This document shows positions 12,325 to 20,858 of a stretch of 21,072 nt of DNA, one piece after another (position 1 is the stretch's first letter; every line of letters begins with the position of its first letter). The stretch covers positions 1 to 21,072 of the IMG/VR virus record IMGVR_UViG_3300035691_000021. One strand, given 5' to 3'. Both the position numbers and the translations under genes were made by a program. Below the pieces are notes generated by a model. It had not been told where the DNA came from, did not search any database, and saw only the letters and a program-made list of their open reading frames with translations. Source of the stretch: a virus.

Positions 12325-15009
12325 GTGGGCCGCTCTCGGCGCCAGCGCAAGCAACTGCGCAACCAGCAGCCGGCGCCGCAGGCGAAAGCGCTGCAGCCCA
12401 TCGCCCGCGACATCCCCGCCACCCAGCCCATCGGGCAACAGGTCGGCGCCGCGGCTCCGCTGGCACGGGACTGGTTCAGCTACCCGTTCGGGCCCGGCAC
12501 CCCGATCGTCCCGGCCCCGATCGACCCGGTCCGCGGCGACACCGGCCGCGCCGAACCCCGCCAGTGGGCCTACCCGGTCTCGTGGAACCTGCCCGGCAAC
12601 GACAGCCGCGGCAACCGATGCGTGCCCTGGCAGGTGCTGCGCGAGGCCGCCGACAACATCGCGCTGCTGCGTGACTGCATCCGCATCCGCAAGAACGAGA
12701 TCTTGGCTCTCGACTGGACCGTGGCGGTGTCCAAGCGCGCGATCCAGGCCGAACAGCGCCGCGCCCCCGACGACAAGCGCACCGATATCGAACGCAAGAT
12801 GCGAGATCGGCTCGCACCTGAGATCGAGCGCTGCGAGGCGTTCTGGAGTCGGCCCGATCCGCGCAACGGGCTGAGCTTCGCGAAGTGGGCCAGCAAAGTG
12901 CTGGAGGAGCACCTGGTCCTCGACGCGCTCGCGATCTACCCGCGCTACACCTACGGCGGTGACCTGGCCGGGCTGGAGGTCATTGACGGGTCCACCATCA
13001 AGCCGCTGCTGGACCACTACGGCGGCCGCCCGGTGCCCCCGGAGCCGGCCTACCAGCAGATCCTGTACGGGTTCCCACGTGGCGAGTACCACGCCACCGT
13101 GTCCACACCCGTCGGGTCGGCCGGCCTGGACGGCGCCGCCGTCGACGCCGCCTACCTGGCCGACCAGCTGATCTACGAGGTGCGCGAGGTGCGCACCACC
13201 ACTCCGTACGGCTTCTCCGCGGTCGAGCAGTCCCTCTACGACGCCGACCTGTGGATGAAGCGGATGTCGTGGCTACGCGCCGAGTACACCGACGGGGTGA
13301 TGCCCGCCGGGTGGATGCTCAACGAGGAGTCGACCTGGACCCCGGAGCAGCTCAAGGCGTTCGAGACCGAGTTCAACGACTTCTACAGCGGCATGACCCA
13401 GCAGCGGCAGCGGTTCCGGGTGCTGCCGCCCGGCATCAAGCCCGACCATTCGGGTCGCGACCTGGGTGAGCGGTACCGCCCCGAGTACGACCTGCATCTG
13501 CTCAAGCTGATGTGCGCACATTTCGACCTGACGATTGCCGAGCTCGGGTTCACCGAGGCGAAGGGGTTGGGGTCGGCCGGCTACCACGAGGGCCAGGAGA
13601 ACGTCCAGGAGCGCAAGGGCACCCGCCCTGATCTGAAGTGGTTCGAGTCGGTGCTCACCGGCATCTCGGTGGATCACCTCCGGATGCCACCGGAATTGGA
13701 GTTCCGGTGGCTGGGGCTCGACGAGGAAGACCAGACCGCCGCGGACGACTTGAACCGGACACGGTTCAGCAGCGCTGGGATCACCCTCAACGAGTGGCGC
13801 GACGAGCAGGGCATGGCGCCCTACACGTTCGCCGAAGCGGACATGCCGATGCTGGTCACCCAGCGCGGCGTCGTGTTCCTCGAAGGAGCATCAGAACTCG
13901 CACCGGCGGGCGAACTCATCAGCCCTGCACAAGCCCCACCGCTGCAAGGGCAGGGCGAGGGCGGCAACCAAGAGGAGCAGGACGATCAGGGCGATCAGGA
14001 AGCCGACACGCCCAAGCCGGTCGCCAAGACCGGCGACAAGGCAGCCGAGCTCGCCGCTTACCGCCGCTACGCCGCCAAGGGCAACCGATCTCGCCAGTTT
14101 CGGTGGGAGCACCACTCCGCCGAGGAGATCGCACTCCTGGTCAAAGCAGGTGGTGTTGACCCAAAAGCATCGGTCCGGCGTGACTGGCCGGGCTGGACGG
14201 TGGACCTGCAGGCGGCCGCACTGTGGGCTGGGCGCATCGGCGAGGAACTGACCAGCGCGGTCGACCTCCGCCGGCTCGCTGAGCGCTGGCTGACCAGCCG
14301 CCCGTCGGCTGCCAAGGCTGCACCGACCGGACCGGGCGCGCACGACGCGGCCGGCTGGCTCGACGCCGAGGGCGTCACCGTGACCGCCGCTCTGCGGGGC
14401 GTGCTGCACGACGTGTGGACCGACGGGTACGTGCTCGGCGACCGGGCGGCGCTCGCGCTCACCGTCGACGCTGACGTCGACTGGTCCGGGTGGACACCCG
14501 GCGACAGCGATGCCGCGCTGGAGGCGCTCGGCGCCGACGGGCTCGGCGAGGGGCTGCAGGCGCTGCTCGACCAGGCCGATGTCGAGATCACCTCAATCGC
14601 CACCAACCGCATGATCGAGCTGGCCGAGGTGCTCGCCGGCGCCGCCGAACGCGGCTCCTCGGTCGACGAGCTGGAGGCGGCGCTGCGCGACGTGCTCGAC
14701 AACCCAGCCTGGTCGCGGATGATCGCTGTGACCGAACTGAACCGGGCGATCTCCGCGGCCACCCTGAGCCGCTACGCCACAGCCGGGATCGAAGCCGCCT
14801 ACTGGATGACCGCCATGGACGAGCGTGTCTGCTCGGACTGCGGCGGCAACGAAGACGCCGGCGCCGTGCTACTCAACCAGCCGTTCCCCAACGGCTCATA
14901 CCAGCCGCCCGCACACCCGCTGTGCCGCTGCGCGCTCGCACCTGTCATCGCTGACCTGTCCGAAGTGGACACAACCGGTCTGGCCCCGGCGGACCTGGAG
15001 GCATCGTGA
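12325..15009 (+). CDS. Portal protein fused to MuF-like minor head protein
   Basis: An 894-residue fusion. Residues about 1-530 form a portal: Trp/Pro-rich start, a helical stem region, E-H-L-V-L-D-A-L-A-I-Y-P-R-Y, and later A-H-F-D-L-T-I-A-E-L-G-F. An acidic Gln/Glu/Asp-rich linker (about 542-566) separates it from the second part. That part ends in a SPP1 gp7/MuF-type domain: V-T-E804-L-N-R807, then D-E-R-V-C836-x2-C839, and P-P-A-H864-P-x-C867-R-C869. The portal is the dodecameric DNA gate; MuF-type proteins sit inside the head and may be ejected. GTG 12325 lies 3 bases after the terminase stop, with GGGGGTGA upstream. Such fusions are known in some actinophages. I see no toxin domain after MuF. 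Confidence 0.9.
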   Translation: MGRSRRQRKQLRNQQPAPQAKALQPIARDIPATQPIGQQVGAAAPLARDWFSYPFGPGTPIVPAPIDPVRGDTGRAEPRQWAYPVSWNLPGNDSRGNRCVPWQVLREAADNIALLRDCIRIRKNEILALDWTVAVSKRAIQAEQRRAPDDKRTDIERKMRDRLAPEIERCEAFWSRPDPRNGLSFAKWASKVLEEHLVLDALAIYPRYTYGGDLAGLEVIDGSTIKPLLDHYGGRPVPPEPAYQQILYGFPRGEYHATVSTPVGSAGLDGAAVDAAYLADQLIYEVREVRTTTPYGFSAVEQSLYDADLWMKRMSWLRAEYTDGVMPAGWMLNEESTWTPEQLKAFETEFNDFYSGMTQQRQRFRVLPPGIKPDHSGRDLGERYRPEYDLHLLKLMCAHFDLTIAELGFTEAKGLGSAGYHEGQENVQERKGTRPDLKWFESVLTGISVDHLRMPPELEFRWLGLDEEDQTAADDLNRTRFSSAGITLNEWRDEQGMAPYTFAEADMPMLVTQRGVVFLEGASELAPAGELISPAQAPPLQGQGEGGNQEEQDDQGDQEADTPKPVAKTGDKAAELAAYRRYAAKGNRSRQFRWEHHSAEEIALLVKAGGVDPKASVRRDWPGWTVDLQAAALWAGRIGEELTSAVDLRRLAERWLTSRPSAAKAAPTGPGAHDAAGWLDAEGVTVTAALRGVLHDVWTDGYVLGDRAALALTVDADVDWSGWTPGDSDAALEALGADGLGEGLQALLDQADVEITSIATNRMIELAEVLAGAAERGSSVDELEAALRDVLDNPAWSRMIAVTELNRAISAATLSRYATAGIEAAYWMTAMDERVCSDCGGNEDAGAVLLNQPFPNGSYQPPAHPLCRCALAPVIADLSEVDTTGLAPADLEAS

Positions 15010-15479
15010 ACACACAACCATCCGCGGTCGACCAGTGGGACGGGACCGGCGTCGCCGGCACGGTCGCCAAGACCGAAGACGAACGCAGATACACCCTCAC
15101 CGTCGCCTACCCGGCGAACAAGGCGGACGTGTCGGTCGCCTCCGACGGGCACAGAGATTTCGCTGGTCCGCAGGCCGTCGAAGACGCCTGCTGGGCCTAC
15201 ACCACCAAGAGCCGACAGGTCGGGCTCTGGCACGCCGACGGAACCGACGGGGCCGGCCAGGTCGTCGAGTCCTACATCTACCGCGGCCCCGACTGGGAGA
15301 TCAGCGCCACCGACGGCACCACACAGATCGTGAAGTCCGGCGACTGGCTGATCGGCATCGTCTGGGACGAGACGACCTGGCCCCTGGTCAAGCAGCAGCT
15401 GATCGGCGGGGTGTCGATGCAGGGGACCGCGGTTCGGCGCACACCATCGCCGGACGCCGTCGAGGGGTTGAGGAGCTGA
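15006..15479 (+). CDS. XkdF-like prohead maturation protease
   Basis: A 157-residue protein whose GTG overlaps the previous stop (GTGA). It matches the XkdF-like putative phage serine protease family (Peptidase_S78_2 type): G-L-W-H76 in a strand, then G-Q-V-V-E-S-Y-I, G-D-W-L-I-G-I-V-W, and G-G-V-S137-M-Q-G. H76 and S137 are the candidate catalytic residues. It lies between portal-MuF and scaffold/capsid, the normal slot for the protease that trims scaffold and capsid delta domains. Confidence 0.8.
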   Translation: MNTQPSAVDQWDGTGVAGTVAKTEDERRYTLTVAYPANKADVSVASDGHRDFAGPQAVEDACWAYTTKSRQVGLWHADGTDGAGQVVESYIYRGPDWEISATDGTTQIVKSGDWLIGIVWDETTWPLVKQQLIGGVSMQGTAVRRTPSPDAVEGLRS

Positions 15480-15480
15480 C

Positions 15481-16278
15481 GTGAACAAGCCATCCACGGT
15501 CGAGATCACCGAACTGGAGAAGATCGAGGCCGAGCGGGTCGACGGCGTCGCCAACCCCGCGAACGGCTTCCCGATCCTCATGCTGAAGTCGCTGCCCGAC
15601 AAGGACCCCGACACAGCCGACGCGGCCAAGGACGCCATCAAGAGCGCGGCCGCCGAGCTCCTCGCCGCGGTCACCGCACTCGTGCCCGGCGTAGACCTGT
15701 CCGCCCCCATCACCAAGGCCGACGGCGACGAGGCCGCGAACATCGGCGACGCCCAGTCCGCGATCGCCATGATCGCCCGACTGATCGTGCGCGAGGCGGA
15801 GTCGCTGGCCGCCGGGAACCTCGGCGAGGCGTGCGACATCAGCGACCTGCTGTGCGCGGTCGACGCGCTGCGCTGGTTCATCAACGACGAGCGCTACGAG
15901 GCCGCCGAAGACGCGGTCGTCACCATCGCCATGTCGGCACCCACCGACACCACCAAGACCACCGGCGCCGACCTGGCGCCGGCACTGGACGAGACCCGCA
16001 TCAACGAGATCATCAAGGCCGCTCTGGCAGAGGCCACCAAATCCCACGAGGCGCAGCTCGCCGCTGTGCGGGACGAACTGGCGAAGGTCAAGGCCACCCC
16101 GATCCCCGGCGGGCCCGTTCTCACCCGAACCGCTGACGACGCCGCCAAGGCGGCACAGCGGGACCACCACGCCCACAAGGCCGCCTACTACCGCACGCTC
16201 GCCGAGCAGGTATCCGACCAGCGCACCGCCGCCGGATACCGAGAGCTCGCCGCGAAAGCGGACGCCGGCCAGGGCTGA
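15481..16278 (+). CDS. Putative scaffolding / capsid assembly protein
   Basis: A 265-residue protein with GTG 15481 right after the protease. The N terminus, E-L-E-K-I-E-A-E-R-V-D-G-V-A-N-P-A-N-G, resembles segments that follow XkdF-type proteases in other phages, where the two parts can be one protein. The rest is Ala/Asp/Glu/Lys-rich and helical; L-A-A-V-R-D-E-L-A-K-V is a likely coiled coil. This composition and the place immediately before the capsid gene suggest an internal scaffold removed by the protease. The scaffold role is inferred. Confidence 0.62.
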   Translation: MNKPSTVEITELEKIEAERVDGVANPANGFPILMLKSLPDKDPDTADAAKDAIKSAAAELLAAVTALVPGVDLSAPITKADGDEAANIGDAQSAIAMIARLIVREAESLAAGNLGEACDISDLLCAVDALRWFINDERYEAAEDAVVTIAMSAPTDTTKTTGADLAPALDETRINEIIKAALAEATKSHEAQLAAVRDELAKVKATPIPGGPVLTRTADDAAKAAQRDHHAHKAAYYRTLAEQVSDQRTAAGYRELAAKADAGQG

Positions 16279-16299
16279 TCTGCCAGAGGAGCACAACCC

Positions 16300-17967
16300 A
16301 TGTACACCGCACCCAGCCCCACCGACATGTTCTCCGACGCCACCACCGCGGTCGAAGTGGCGCAGCGGTTCGAGGTCTACAAGACCGCGCTGCGCAAGTC
16401 CCACGAGCAGGCCGGCCGCGGCGGCCAGCGGTTCGTGCCCGAGCACGGCATCGTCGACGTCGGCAGCAGCGCACAGGTCGTCGAGAAGCTCGACGCCATC
16501 ACCAAAAGCCTGGCCCCCGACGCACTCGCCTCGGTGCAGACCGAGCTGGCCGCACTGAAGGGCCAGCTGGCCGAGGTCACCAAGGACTGGACGACCACCT
16601 TCCCGAACTCCACGCCGGGCCTGGTGCCCTACGACCTAGAGGCCCCGGCGAAGGTCATCGTCCCGCGGGTCACGCCGCTGCGGAACCGGATCACCCGGGA
16701 CAACACCGGCAAGGGCAACGCTCGCGAGATCCGCCGCATCACCGGCTGGACCAACGGCGGCGTCGGCGGTGTCGCCGACTCCATGGCGTTCTTCGACTCC
16801 CAGTCGACCACCAACACCTTCGGCGGTGTGGCCGGCCTGCGCCGCCCCAACAAGATCACCTACGCGTCGGACACCAAGACGTTCTCCTACGTGGAGCAGG
16901 GCCTGTCCGACTCGGTGACCTTCAAGGCGCAGTACACCGGTGAGGGCTTCGACAACATCCGGCAGCTGTCGCAGACCGCGCTGCTGTGGGCCACCTTCGG
17001 TGCCGAGGAACGCGGTCTGCTGTTCGGCCGCGGTGCCTCCGCCAAGGGCTACCTCGGCGCGGTGTCCGCCCCGGTGATCGCAGTCGCCTCCTCGGCGACC
17101 GGCGGCGCGGTCGCAGCTGGCACCTACTTCATCAAGGTGACCGCCCGCGCCGGTGGCGGCGAGTCGGTGGTGTCCAACGAGGTCAACACCGGTGCTCTGT
17201 CCGGATCGACCAACCAGTTCACCGTGACCGTCAGCACCGAACCCAACGGTGCGCTGGGCTACAACCTGTACATCGGCACCAGCACCGGCACCGAGACCTA
17301 CGTGACCAGCTTCGTCGGCAACTCGGTCACCATCCTCACCACCCCCGCCGGCGGCGGAGCAGCGATGCCCGTCGCCGACTCCACCGCCAACGCCAATGGC
17401 TACGACGGGTTCCTCACCGTGCAGTCCGACCCGGCGCAGGGTGGCTATGTCAAGCGGGTCAACGCCGCGGTCACCAACGACGACCCGTGGCAGCAGGCCT
17501 TCCTCGCGCTCTACGGCGCGAGCATCCAGCCCGGCGGTGGCGCCAACCAGGACAAGCGCCTGGCCGATCCGGAGGAGATCTGGGTCGACGGCGGTGTGCG
17601 CAAGAAGCTCGGCGACTACCTCAAGGGCACCGCCACCAGCAGTAACTACCGCCTCGCGTTTGAGGGCGGAGCCAACGGCCGCGTCGTCGGCGAGGTCGTC
17701 AACGGCATCGCCAACCAGGTCACCGGCACCATGTGCGACCTGGAGGTCCACCCGTACATGCCGCTGGGTGTCTCGCTGATCCGGTCCCGCACGCTGCCGA
17801 TCCCCAACACCGAGATTGGCGCCACCGCCAAGGTGGTCAACGTGCGCGACTACATGTCCTTCGACTGGCCCGAGATCCAAATGACCTACGACCAGTCGAC
17901 CTACCTGTTCGGCACCCTGGTGCACTACGCGCCGGCCTGGTCTGGGCTGCTGCTCGGCCTGCAGTAA
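16300..17967 (+). CDS. Major capsid protein, HK97-like, with inserted Ig/Fn3-like domain
   Basis: A 555-residue protein with GAGGAG before ATG 16300. The first 105 residues are helical and charged, like a delta (scaffold) domain, followed by a possible processing region near D-W-T-T-T-F-P-N-S. The fold then continues with V-I-V-P-R-V-T-P-L-R-N and G-x-A-R-E-I-R-R-I. Residues about 255-365 form a Gly/Thr/Val-rich block (A-G-T-Y-F-I-K-V-T-A-R, G-E-S-V-V-S-N-E-V, Y-N-L-Y-I-G) typical of an Ig or fibronectin-III-like domain. The HK97-type chain resumes at G-Y-D-G-F-L and runs to Y-A-P-A-W-S-G-L-L-L-G-L. The insert would sit on the capsid surface. The capsid call is firm from sequence and context; the insert fold is by pattern. 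Confidence 0.88.
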   Translation: MYTAPSPTDMFSDATTAVEVAQRFEVYKTALRKSHEQAGRGGQRFVPEHGIVDVGSSAQVVEKLDAITKSLAPDALASVQTELAALKGQLAEVTKDWTTTFPNSTPGLVPYDLEAPAKVIVPRVTPLRNRITRDNTGKGNAREIRRITGWTNGGVGGVADSMAFFDSQSTTNTFGGVAGLRRPNKITYASDTKTFSYVEQGLSDSVTFKAQYTGEGFDNIRQLSQTALLWATFGAEERGLLFGRGASAKGYLGAVSAPVIAVASSATGGAVAAGTYFIKVTARAGGGESVVSNEVNTGALSGSTNQFTVTVSTEPNGALGYNLYIGTSTGTETYVTSFVGNSVTILTTPAGGGAAMPVADSTANANGYDGFLTVQSDPAQGGYVKRVNAAVTNDDPWQQAFLALYGASIQPGGGANQDKRLADPEEIWVDGGVRKKLGDYLKGTATSSNYRLAFEGGANGRVVGEVVNGIANQVTGTMCDLEVHPYMPLGVSLIRSRTLPIPNTEIGATAKVVNVRDYMSFDWPEIQMTYDQSTYLFGTLVHYAPAWSGLLLGLQ

Positions 17968-17978
17968 CCCCTCACCGT

Positions 17979-18022
17979 CTGTCGCCCCGGGAGACCGGTG
18001 GAGGCGCCTCCCGGGGCGACAG
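17979..18022 (+). terminator. Strong 15-bp hairpin after the capsid gene
   Basis: A perfect inverted repeat, 17979-17993 with 18008-18022, around a 14-base loop, 11 bases after the capsid stop. No T-run follows. It is very like the hairpin at 2107-2152 in stem length, loop length and position behind an abundant-protein gene, so it is a partial terminator or an mRNA 3'-end stabiliser. Confidence 0.75.
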
Positions 18023-18067
18023 GCTTCATCGACCACACCTGATCACCCGATACGGCTGGAGGCCGTC

Positions 18068-18394
18068 ATGCCGCCCACGGTGCATACACCGCCGTCCCCC
18101 GCCGCCCGCATGCAGATCGAGTCGTGGCCCGACGGGCAGCGGCTGAGCATCGTCTCGACCGGCGACCGGCTGACCACCGCCGGCATGGCCGCGGTGCTCA
18201 CCACACTCGGCTCCTACTACGCGGGCCTGAGCACCGCGCAGCAAGCCAAGCTCGCAGCGTTGGTCAACAACCAGCTCGTCGCCCTGTCGGCCTACAACCT
18301 GACGTGCGCCGTGCTGGCCGCCGACGCGGCAGCGGTCGCGGCGAGCCTCACCACCAACGTCCGCACCGCCGGCAACACCACACCGAACTCGTGA
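18068..18394 (+). CDS. Small structural-region protein, unknown
   Basis: A 108-residue protein with CTGGAGG before ATG 18068. The N terminus is Pro-rich; the rest is Ala/Leu/Thr-rich and helical (A-A-V-L-T-T-L-G, then Y-N-L-T-C-A-V-L-A-A-D-A-A-A-V). It is the first gene after the capsid terminator, where decoration or head-completion proteins often lie, but no family is recognised. Confidence 0.6.
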   Translation: MPPTVHTPPSPAARMQIESWPDGQRLSIVSTGDRLTTAGMAAVLTTLGSYYAGLSTAQQAKLAALVNNQLVALSAYNLTCAVLAADAAAVAASLTTNVRTAGNTTPNS

Positions 18395-18672
18395 GCACCC
18401 TCGTGGACACCGTGCGCGTCGGCGCCCCGGACGGGCGGGTGCGGGAGGTCGACGGAGTCAGCGGCCGCCGCTACCGCTCCCGCGACGGAATGTACGAGAT
18501 GGCGCCGGCCGACGCGAAAGCACTGCTGTCGGTAGGCGGCTTCACACCGGGGCTGGGCGGGCCGACCCCGCGTGCCACCGGCTACCGCTGCCACGACTGC
18601 GGCTTCGGCTCCTACTTCATCAGCTGCTCGCGCTGTGGTGGCGCCTGCAGCAAGGAAACCGAGGAGGTCTGA
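18391..18672 (+). CDS. Small Zn-ribbon head-region protein
   Basis: A 93-residue protein; GTG 18391 overlaps the previous stop (GTGA), and the longer open frame upstream only shadows the preceding gene. The N-terminal half has V-D-G-V-S-G-R-R-Y. The C-terminal half carries G-Y-R-C-H-D-C-G-F-G-S-Y-F, then C-S-R-C-G-G, two C-x2-C pairs that make a complete zinc ribbon. Similar small proteins occur near head genes in actinophages. It is perhaps a head-completion or assembly factor; this is inference. Confidence 0.7.
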   Translation: MSTLVDTVRVGAPDGRVREVDGVSGRRYRSRDGMYEMAPADAKALLSVGGFTPGLGGPTPRATGYRCHDCGFGSYFISCSRCGGACSKETEEV

Positions 18673-18673
18673 C

Positions 18674-18913
18674 ATGCCGCGAGGCGTCTACGACCGCACC
18701 AAGAAGAAGGGACCGACCGTGTCCGACATCACCGAGCCCGACATCCCCAACCCCGACGACCCCACCCCACAAGTTGACCCGCTGGCCGATCCGCCAGTTG
18801 ACCCGACGCCGGTCGCCGAACTCTGCGGCCTGTGCTGGCCCGATGGCTGGCCGCACAACACCGACAGCGCGATGTGCGAGCACGGCGAGTGGACCAACAC
18901 CACCGGCAACTGA
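18674..18913 (+). CDS. Small Pro/Asp-rich Cys protein
   Basis: A 79-residue protein from ATG 18674, with GAGGAGG about 8 bases upstream inside the previous gene. M-P-R-G-V-Y-D-R-T-K is a start often seen in phage proteins. A GTG at 18719 with AAGGGA upstream gives a shorter alternative beginning M-S-D-I-T-E-P. The middle is a Pro/Asp-rich linker, and the end has C-G-L-C-W-P-D-G-W-P-H, then C-E-H-G-E-W, a likely zinc site. Function unknown. Confidence 0.58.
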   Translation: MPRGVYDRTKKKGPTVSDITEPDIPNPDDPTPQVDPLADPPVDPTPVAELCGLCWPDGWPHNTDSAMCEHGEWTNTTGN

Positions 18914-18951
18914 CCACTGTCCCGAGGCTGCATCGCAGGAGGTGAACCCAG

Positions 18952-19836
18952 GTGCTCACCACGCCCTACGTGACGACTACCGCGTTCCGCGCGCACCCCA
19001 CGTTCCTGGACGTGATGAACCTGCGCACCGGCGACAGCAGCGCTCTGGACCAGGACGCCGAGCTCAACAACATCCTGCTCATGGCGTCGGCGGATGCCGA
19101 CAACTACGTGCGGATGGGCACGACCAACGGAGCCGGACTCGGCGCGCACAGCCATACCCAGAACGAACGGCTCACCCCCAACCGCAAGGGCCAGCTGGTG
19201 CTGGCCGCCGAGCACCACCCGGTCAGCCAGGTCACCGCACTGGCCTGGGGCTACCAGCCCAACGCACTCACCGCCGTACCCGATCTTGGGGTGATCTGGA
19301 CCGAGAACGGCGGCCGCACATTGGTCGCCGCCGTGATTCCGATCGGCATGCAGTGGCTGCAGTTCGGGGCGCCGATGACCGGACAGGAGCTGTACACGGC
19401 CTGGACCTACACGGCCGGCTACGCCAACACGCTGCTCGCCGGCCCGGTCTCCGCCGGCGGGATGTCCATCCCGGTCATCGACCCGGCAGGAATCGCCGTC
19501 GGTGTGTCACTTCGAATCTGGGACCCAGGCGCCGAGGAGGCCGTCATCGTGGCCCCCAGCTACCTCGCCGGGTCCACCACGGTGCCGATCACCACCGCGC
19601 TGAGGTTCGACCACACCGCCGAAAGCCCCACTGGGGTGTCGGGCCTACCCGCCGAGGCACACCTCGCGGTGATCCTGTACGCGGCGGCGCTGCTCCAGCG
19701 CCCGGACAGCGAGAACGAGGACACCTTCCCCTCGACCACCGTGCGACCCAACACCCGCATCGGCGGCAGCCACGACGGCACCGGGTTCGTCGCCGAGGCC
19801 GAGCGGCTGCTCTTCTCATACCGGAGGATCAGATGA
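18952..19836 (+). CDS. Head-tail connector (adaptor) protein
   Basis: A 294-residue protein with a near-perfect ribosome site (AGGAGGTGA at 18937-18945) before GTG 18952. The N-terminal half is helical, with D-A-E-L-N-N-I-L-L-M-A-S-A-D-A-D, as in gp6/gp15-type adaptors. The middle contains a beta-rich block (about 160-225; S-I-P-V-I-D-P-A-G-I, then T-V-P-I-T-T-A-L) that looks like an inserted domain. The end, L-A-V-I-L-Y-A-A-A-L-L, is a helix of the same adaptor bundle. It would close the portal from below and receive the tail. The function is inferred from pattern and gene order. Confidence 0.72.
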   Translation: MLTTPYVTTTAFRAHPTFLDVMNLRTGDSSALDQDAELNNILLMASADADNYVRMGTTNGAGLGAHSHTQNERLTPNRKGQLVLAAEHHPVSQVTALAWGYQPNALTAVPDLGVIWTENGGRTLVAAVIPIGMQWLQFGAPMTGQELYTAWTYTAGYANTLLAGPVSAGGMSIPVIDPAGIAVGVSLRIWDPGAEEAVIVAPSYLAGSTTVPITTALRFDHTAESPTGVSGLPAEAHLAVILYAAALLQRPDSENEDTFPSTTVRPNTRIGGSHDGTGFVAEAERLLFSYRRIR

Positions 19837-20027
19837 GCGCCATATGTCCGCATTGCAACGACACCGGACATGTCTGCGAGAACCATCCAGAGCATGCGTG
19901 GGCGGGAATCACCGGCGGCGAGGAATGCTGCGGGGGAGCGGGCATGCCGTGCCAACTGTGCTGCGATCCGCCACGCGACGGTGAGTCGGTGATTGCAGCC
20001 TTCACCCCGCGCAAGTTTCGCCAATGA
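19833..20027 (+). CDS. Cys-rich mini-protein
   Basis: A 64-residue protein whose ATG overlaps the connector stop (ATGA); the longer open frame upstream shadows the connector. It has C-P-H-C-N-D-T-G-H-V-C-E-N-H-P, then E-C-C-G-G-A-G-M-P-C-Q-L-C-C: nine cysteines and three histidines, enough for two zinc sites. Such C-x2-C proteins are common in actinophages and have no known function. It too ends in ATGA with the next start, so translation is coupled on both sides. Confidence 0.72.
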   Translation: MSAICPHCNDTGHVCENHPEHAWAGITGGEECCGGAGMPCQLCCDPPRDGESVIAAFTPRKFRQ

Positions 20028-20584
20028 GCGCCAGGCGCGTGGCGGATCTGTTCTGCCAGTACTTCGGCGGGGCGTACGACCCGACCACCCACACCTACCG
20101 CACACCACAGATCACCGTCGCGAACATGGATGGGCCGATCGTGCGTCGCGCCGCACCTAAGCGCGACGACCACGCCAGCGACTACACCCTCGGCACGGCA
20201 GGAATCCCGATCGGCTGCGCCACCGTCGTGCTGCTCGAACGCGGCGTCGAGTCCCGGGCCGCGGTCGCCGGCGCAACCTCCGGTGTGAAGCAGATCCGGT
20301 GGACGGTGCGCATGCACAACTTTCTCCGCGCAGCCAGCGAGTACGCCGAGACCGTGCAGGATGCCCAGTACGATCTACTTGACGCCATCCGCGCCAAGCT
20401 CGAAGCGGACCGCACATGCGGCACCGGTGGATTTGAGGCTGGCTACGGGGTCGGTTTCCAGGTCGGTGAGGGCGGCGAGCCGTGGATCCGCTGGGAGATC
20501 TCCCCGGTGATGACAACCCCGAAGGATCTGTCGAAGGGCTACGTGCTGGTCGAGTTCGACGCAGACGAGTACATCCAGGCCTGA
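20024..20584 (+). CDS. Tail terminator / neck-like protein
   Basis: A 186-residue protein coupled to the preceding gene by ATGA. It has an alternating beta-strand and helix pattern (Q-I-R-W-T-V-R-M-H, then Y-D-L-L-D-A-I-R-A-K-L) and a strand-rich end, G-Y-V-L-V-E-F-D. This, with its place after the connector and before the tail tube protein, fits a tail-completion or terminator protein. The assignment is mostly positional. Confidence 0.62.
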   Translation: MSARRVADLFCQYFGGAYDPTTHTYRTPQITVANMDGPIVRRAAPKRDDHASDYTLGTAGIPIGCATVVLLERGVESRAAVAGATSGVKQIRWTVRMHNFLRAASEYAETVQDAQYDLLDAIRAKLEADRTCGTGGFEAGYGVGFQVGEGGEPWIRWEISPVMTTPKDLSKGYVLVEFDADEYIQA

Positions 20585-20639
20585 CGACGCAGGGCGCCCG
20601 TCTCGGACACCTGACCAACACATTGCATCGGAGACAGCC

Positions 20640-20855
20640 GTGGCTAAGTGGCGGTTCACCAACAGCCAGACCCTGATCTACCCCGAGTTCGGTGTGCTGG
20701 CCGAACCCGGTTCGGTACACGACTGGCCCGACGAGCCGCCCGCCGACGGGCATTGGGAGCCGACCGGTCAGCCCGCCGCGCGGCGTGCGCCGAAACCTGA
20801 GCCAGCGGTAGTCGACGACGCGAGTGCCACCAAGACCGACGCCACCGAGGAGTGA
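20640..20855 (+). CDS. Small tail-region protein, unknown
   Basis: A 71-residue protein with GGAGA before GTG 20640. K-W-R-F-T-N-S-Q-T-L-I-Y is followed by G-V-L-A-E-P-G-S-V and W-P-D-E-P-P-A-D-G-H-W, a pattern seen in small actinophage proteins beside the tail tube gene. The C terminus is disordered, Pro/Ala then acidic. Function unknown. Confidence 0.65.
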   Translation: MAKWRFTNSQTLIYPEFGVLAEPGSVHDWPDEPPADGHWEPTGQPAARRAPKPEPAVVDDASATKTDATEE

Positions 20856-20858
20856 GTC

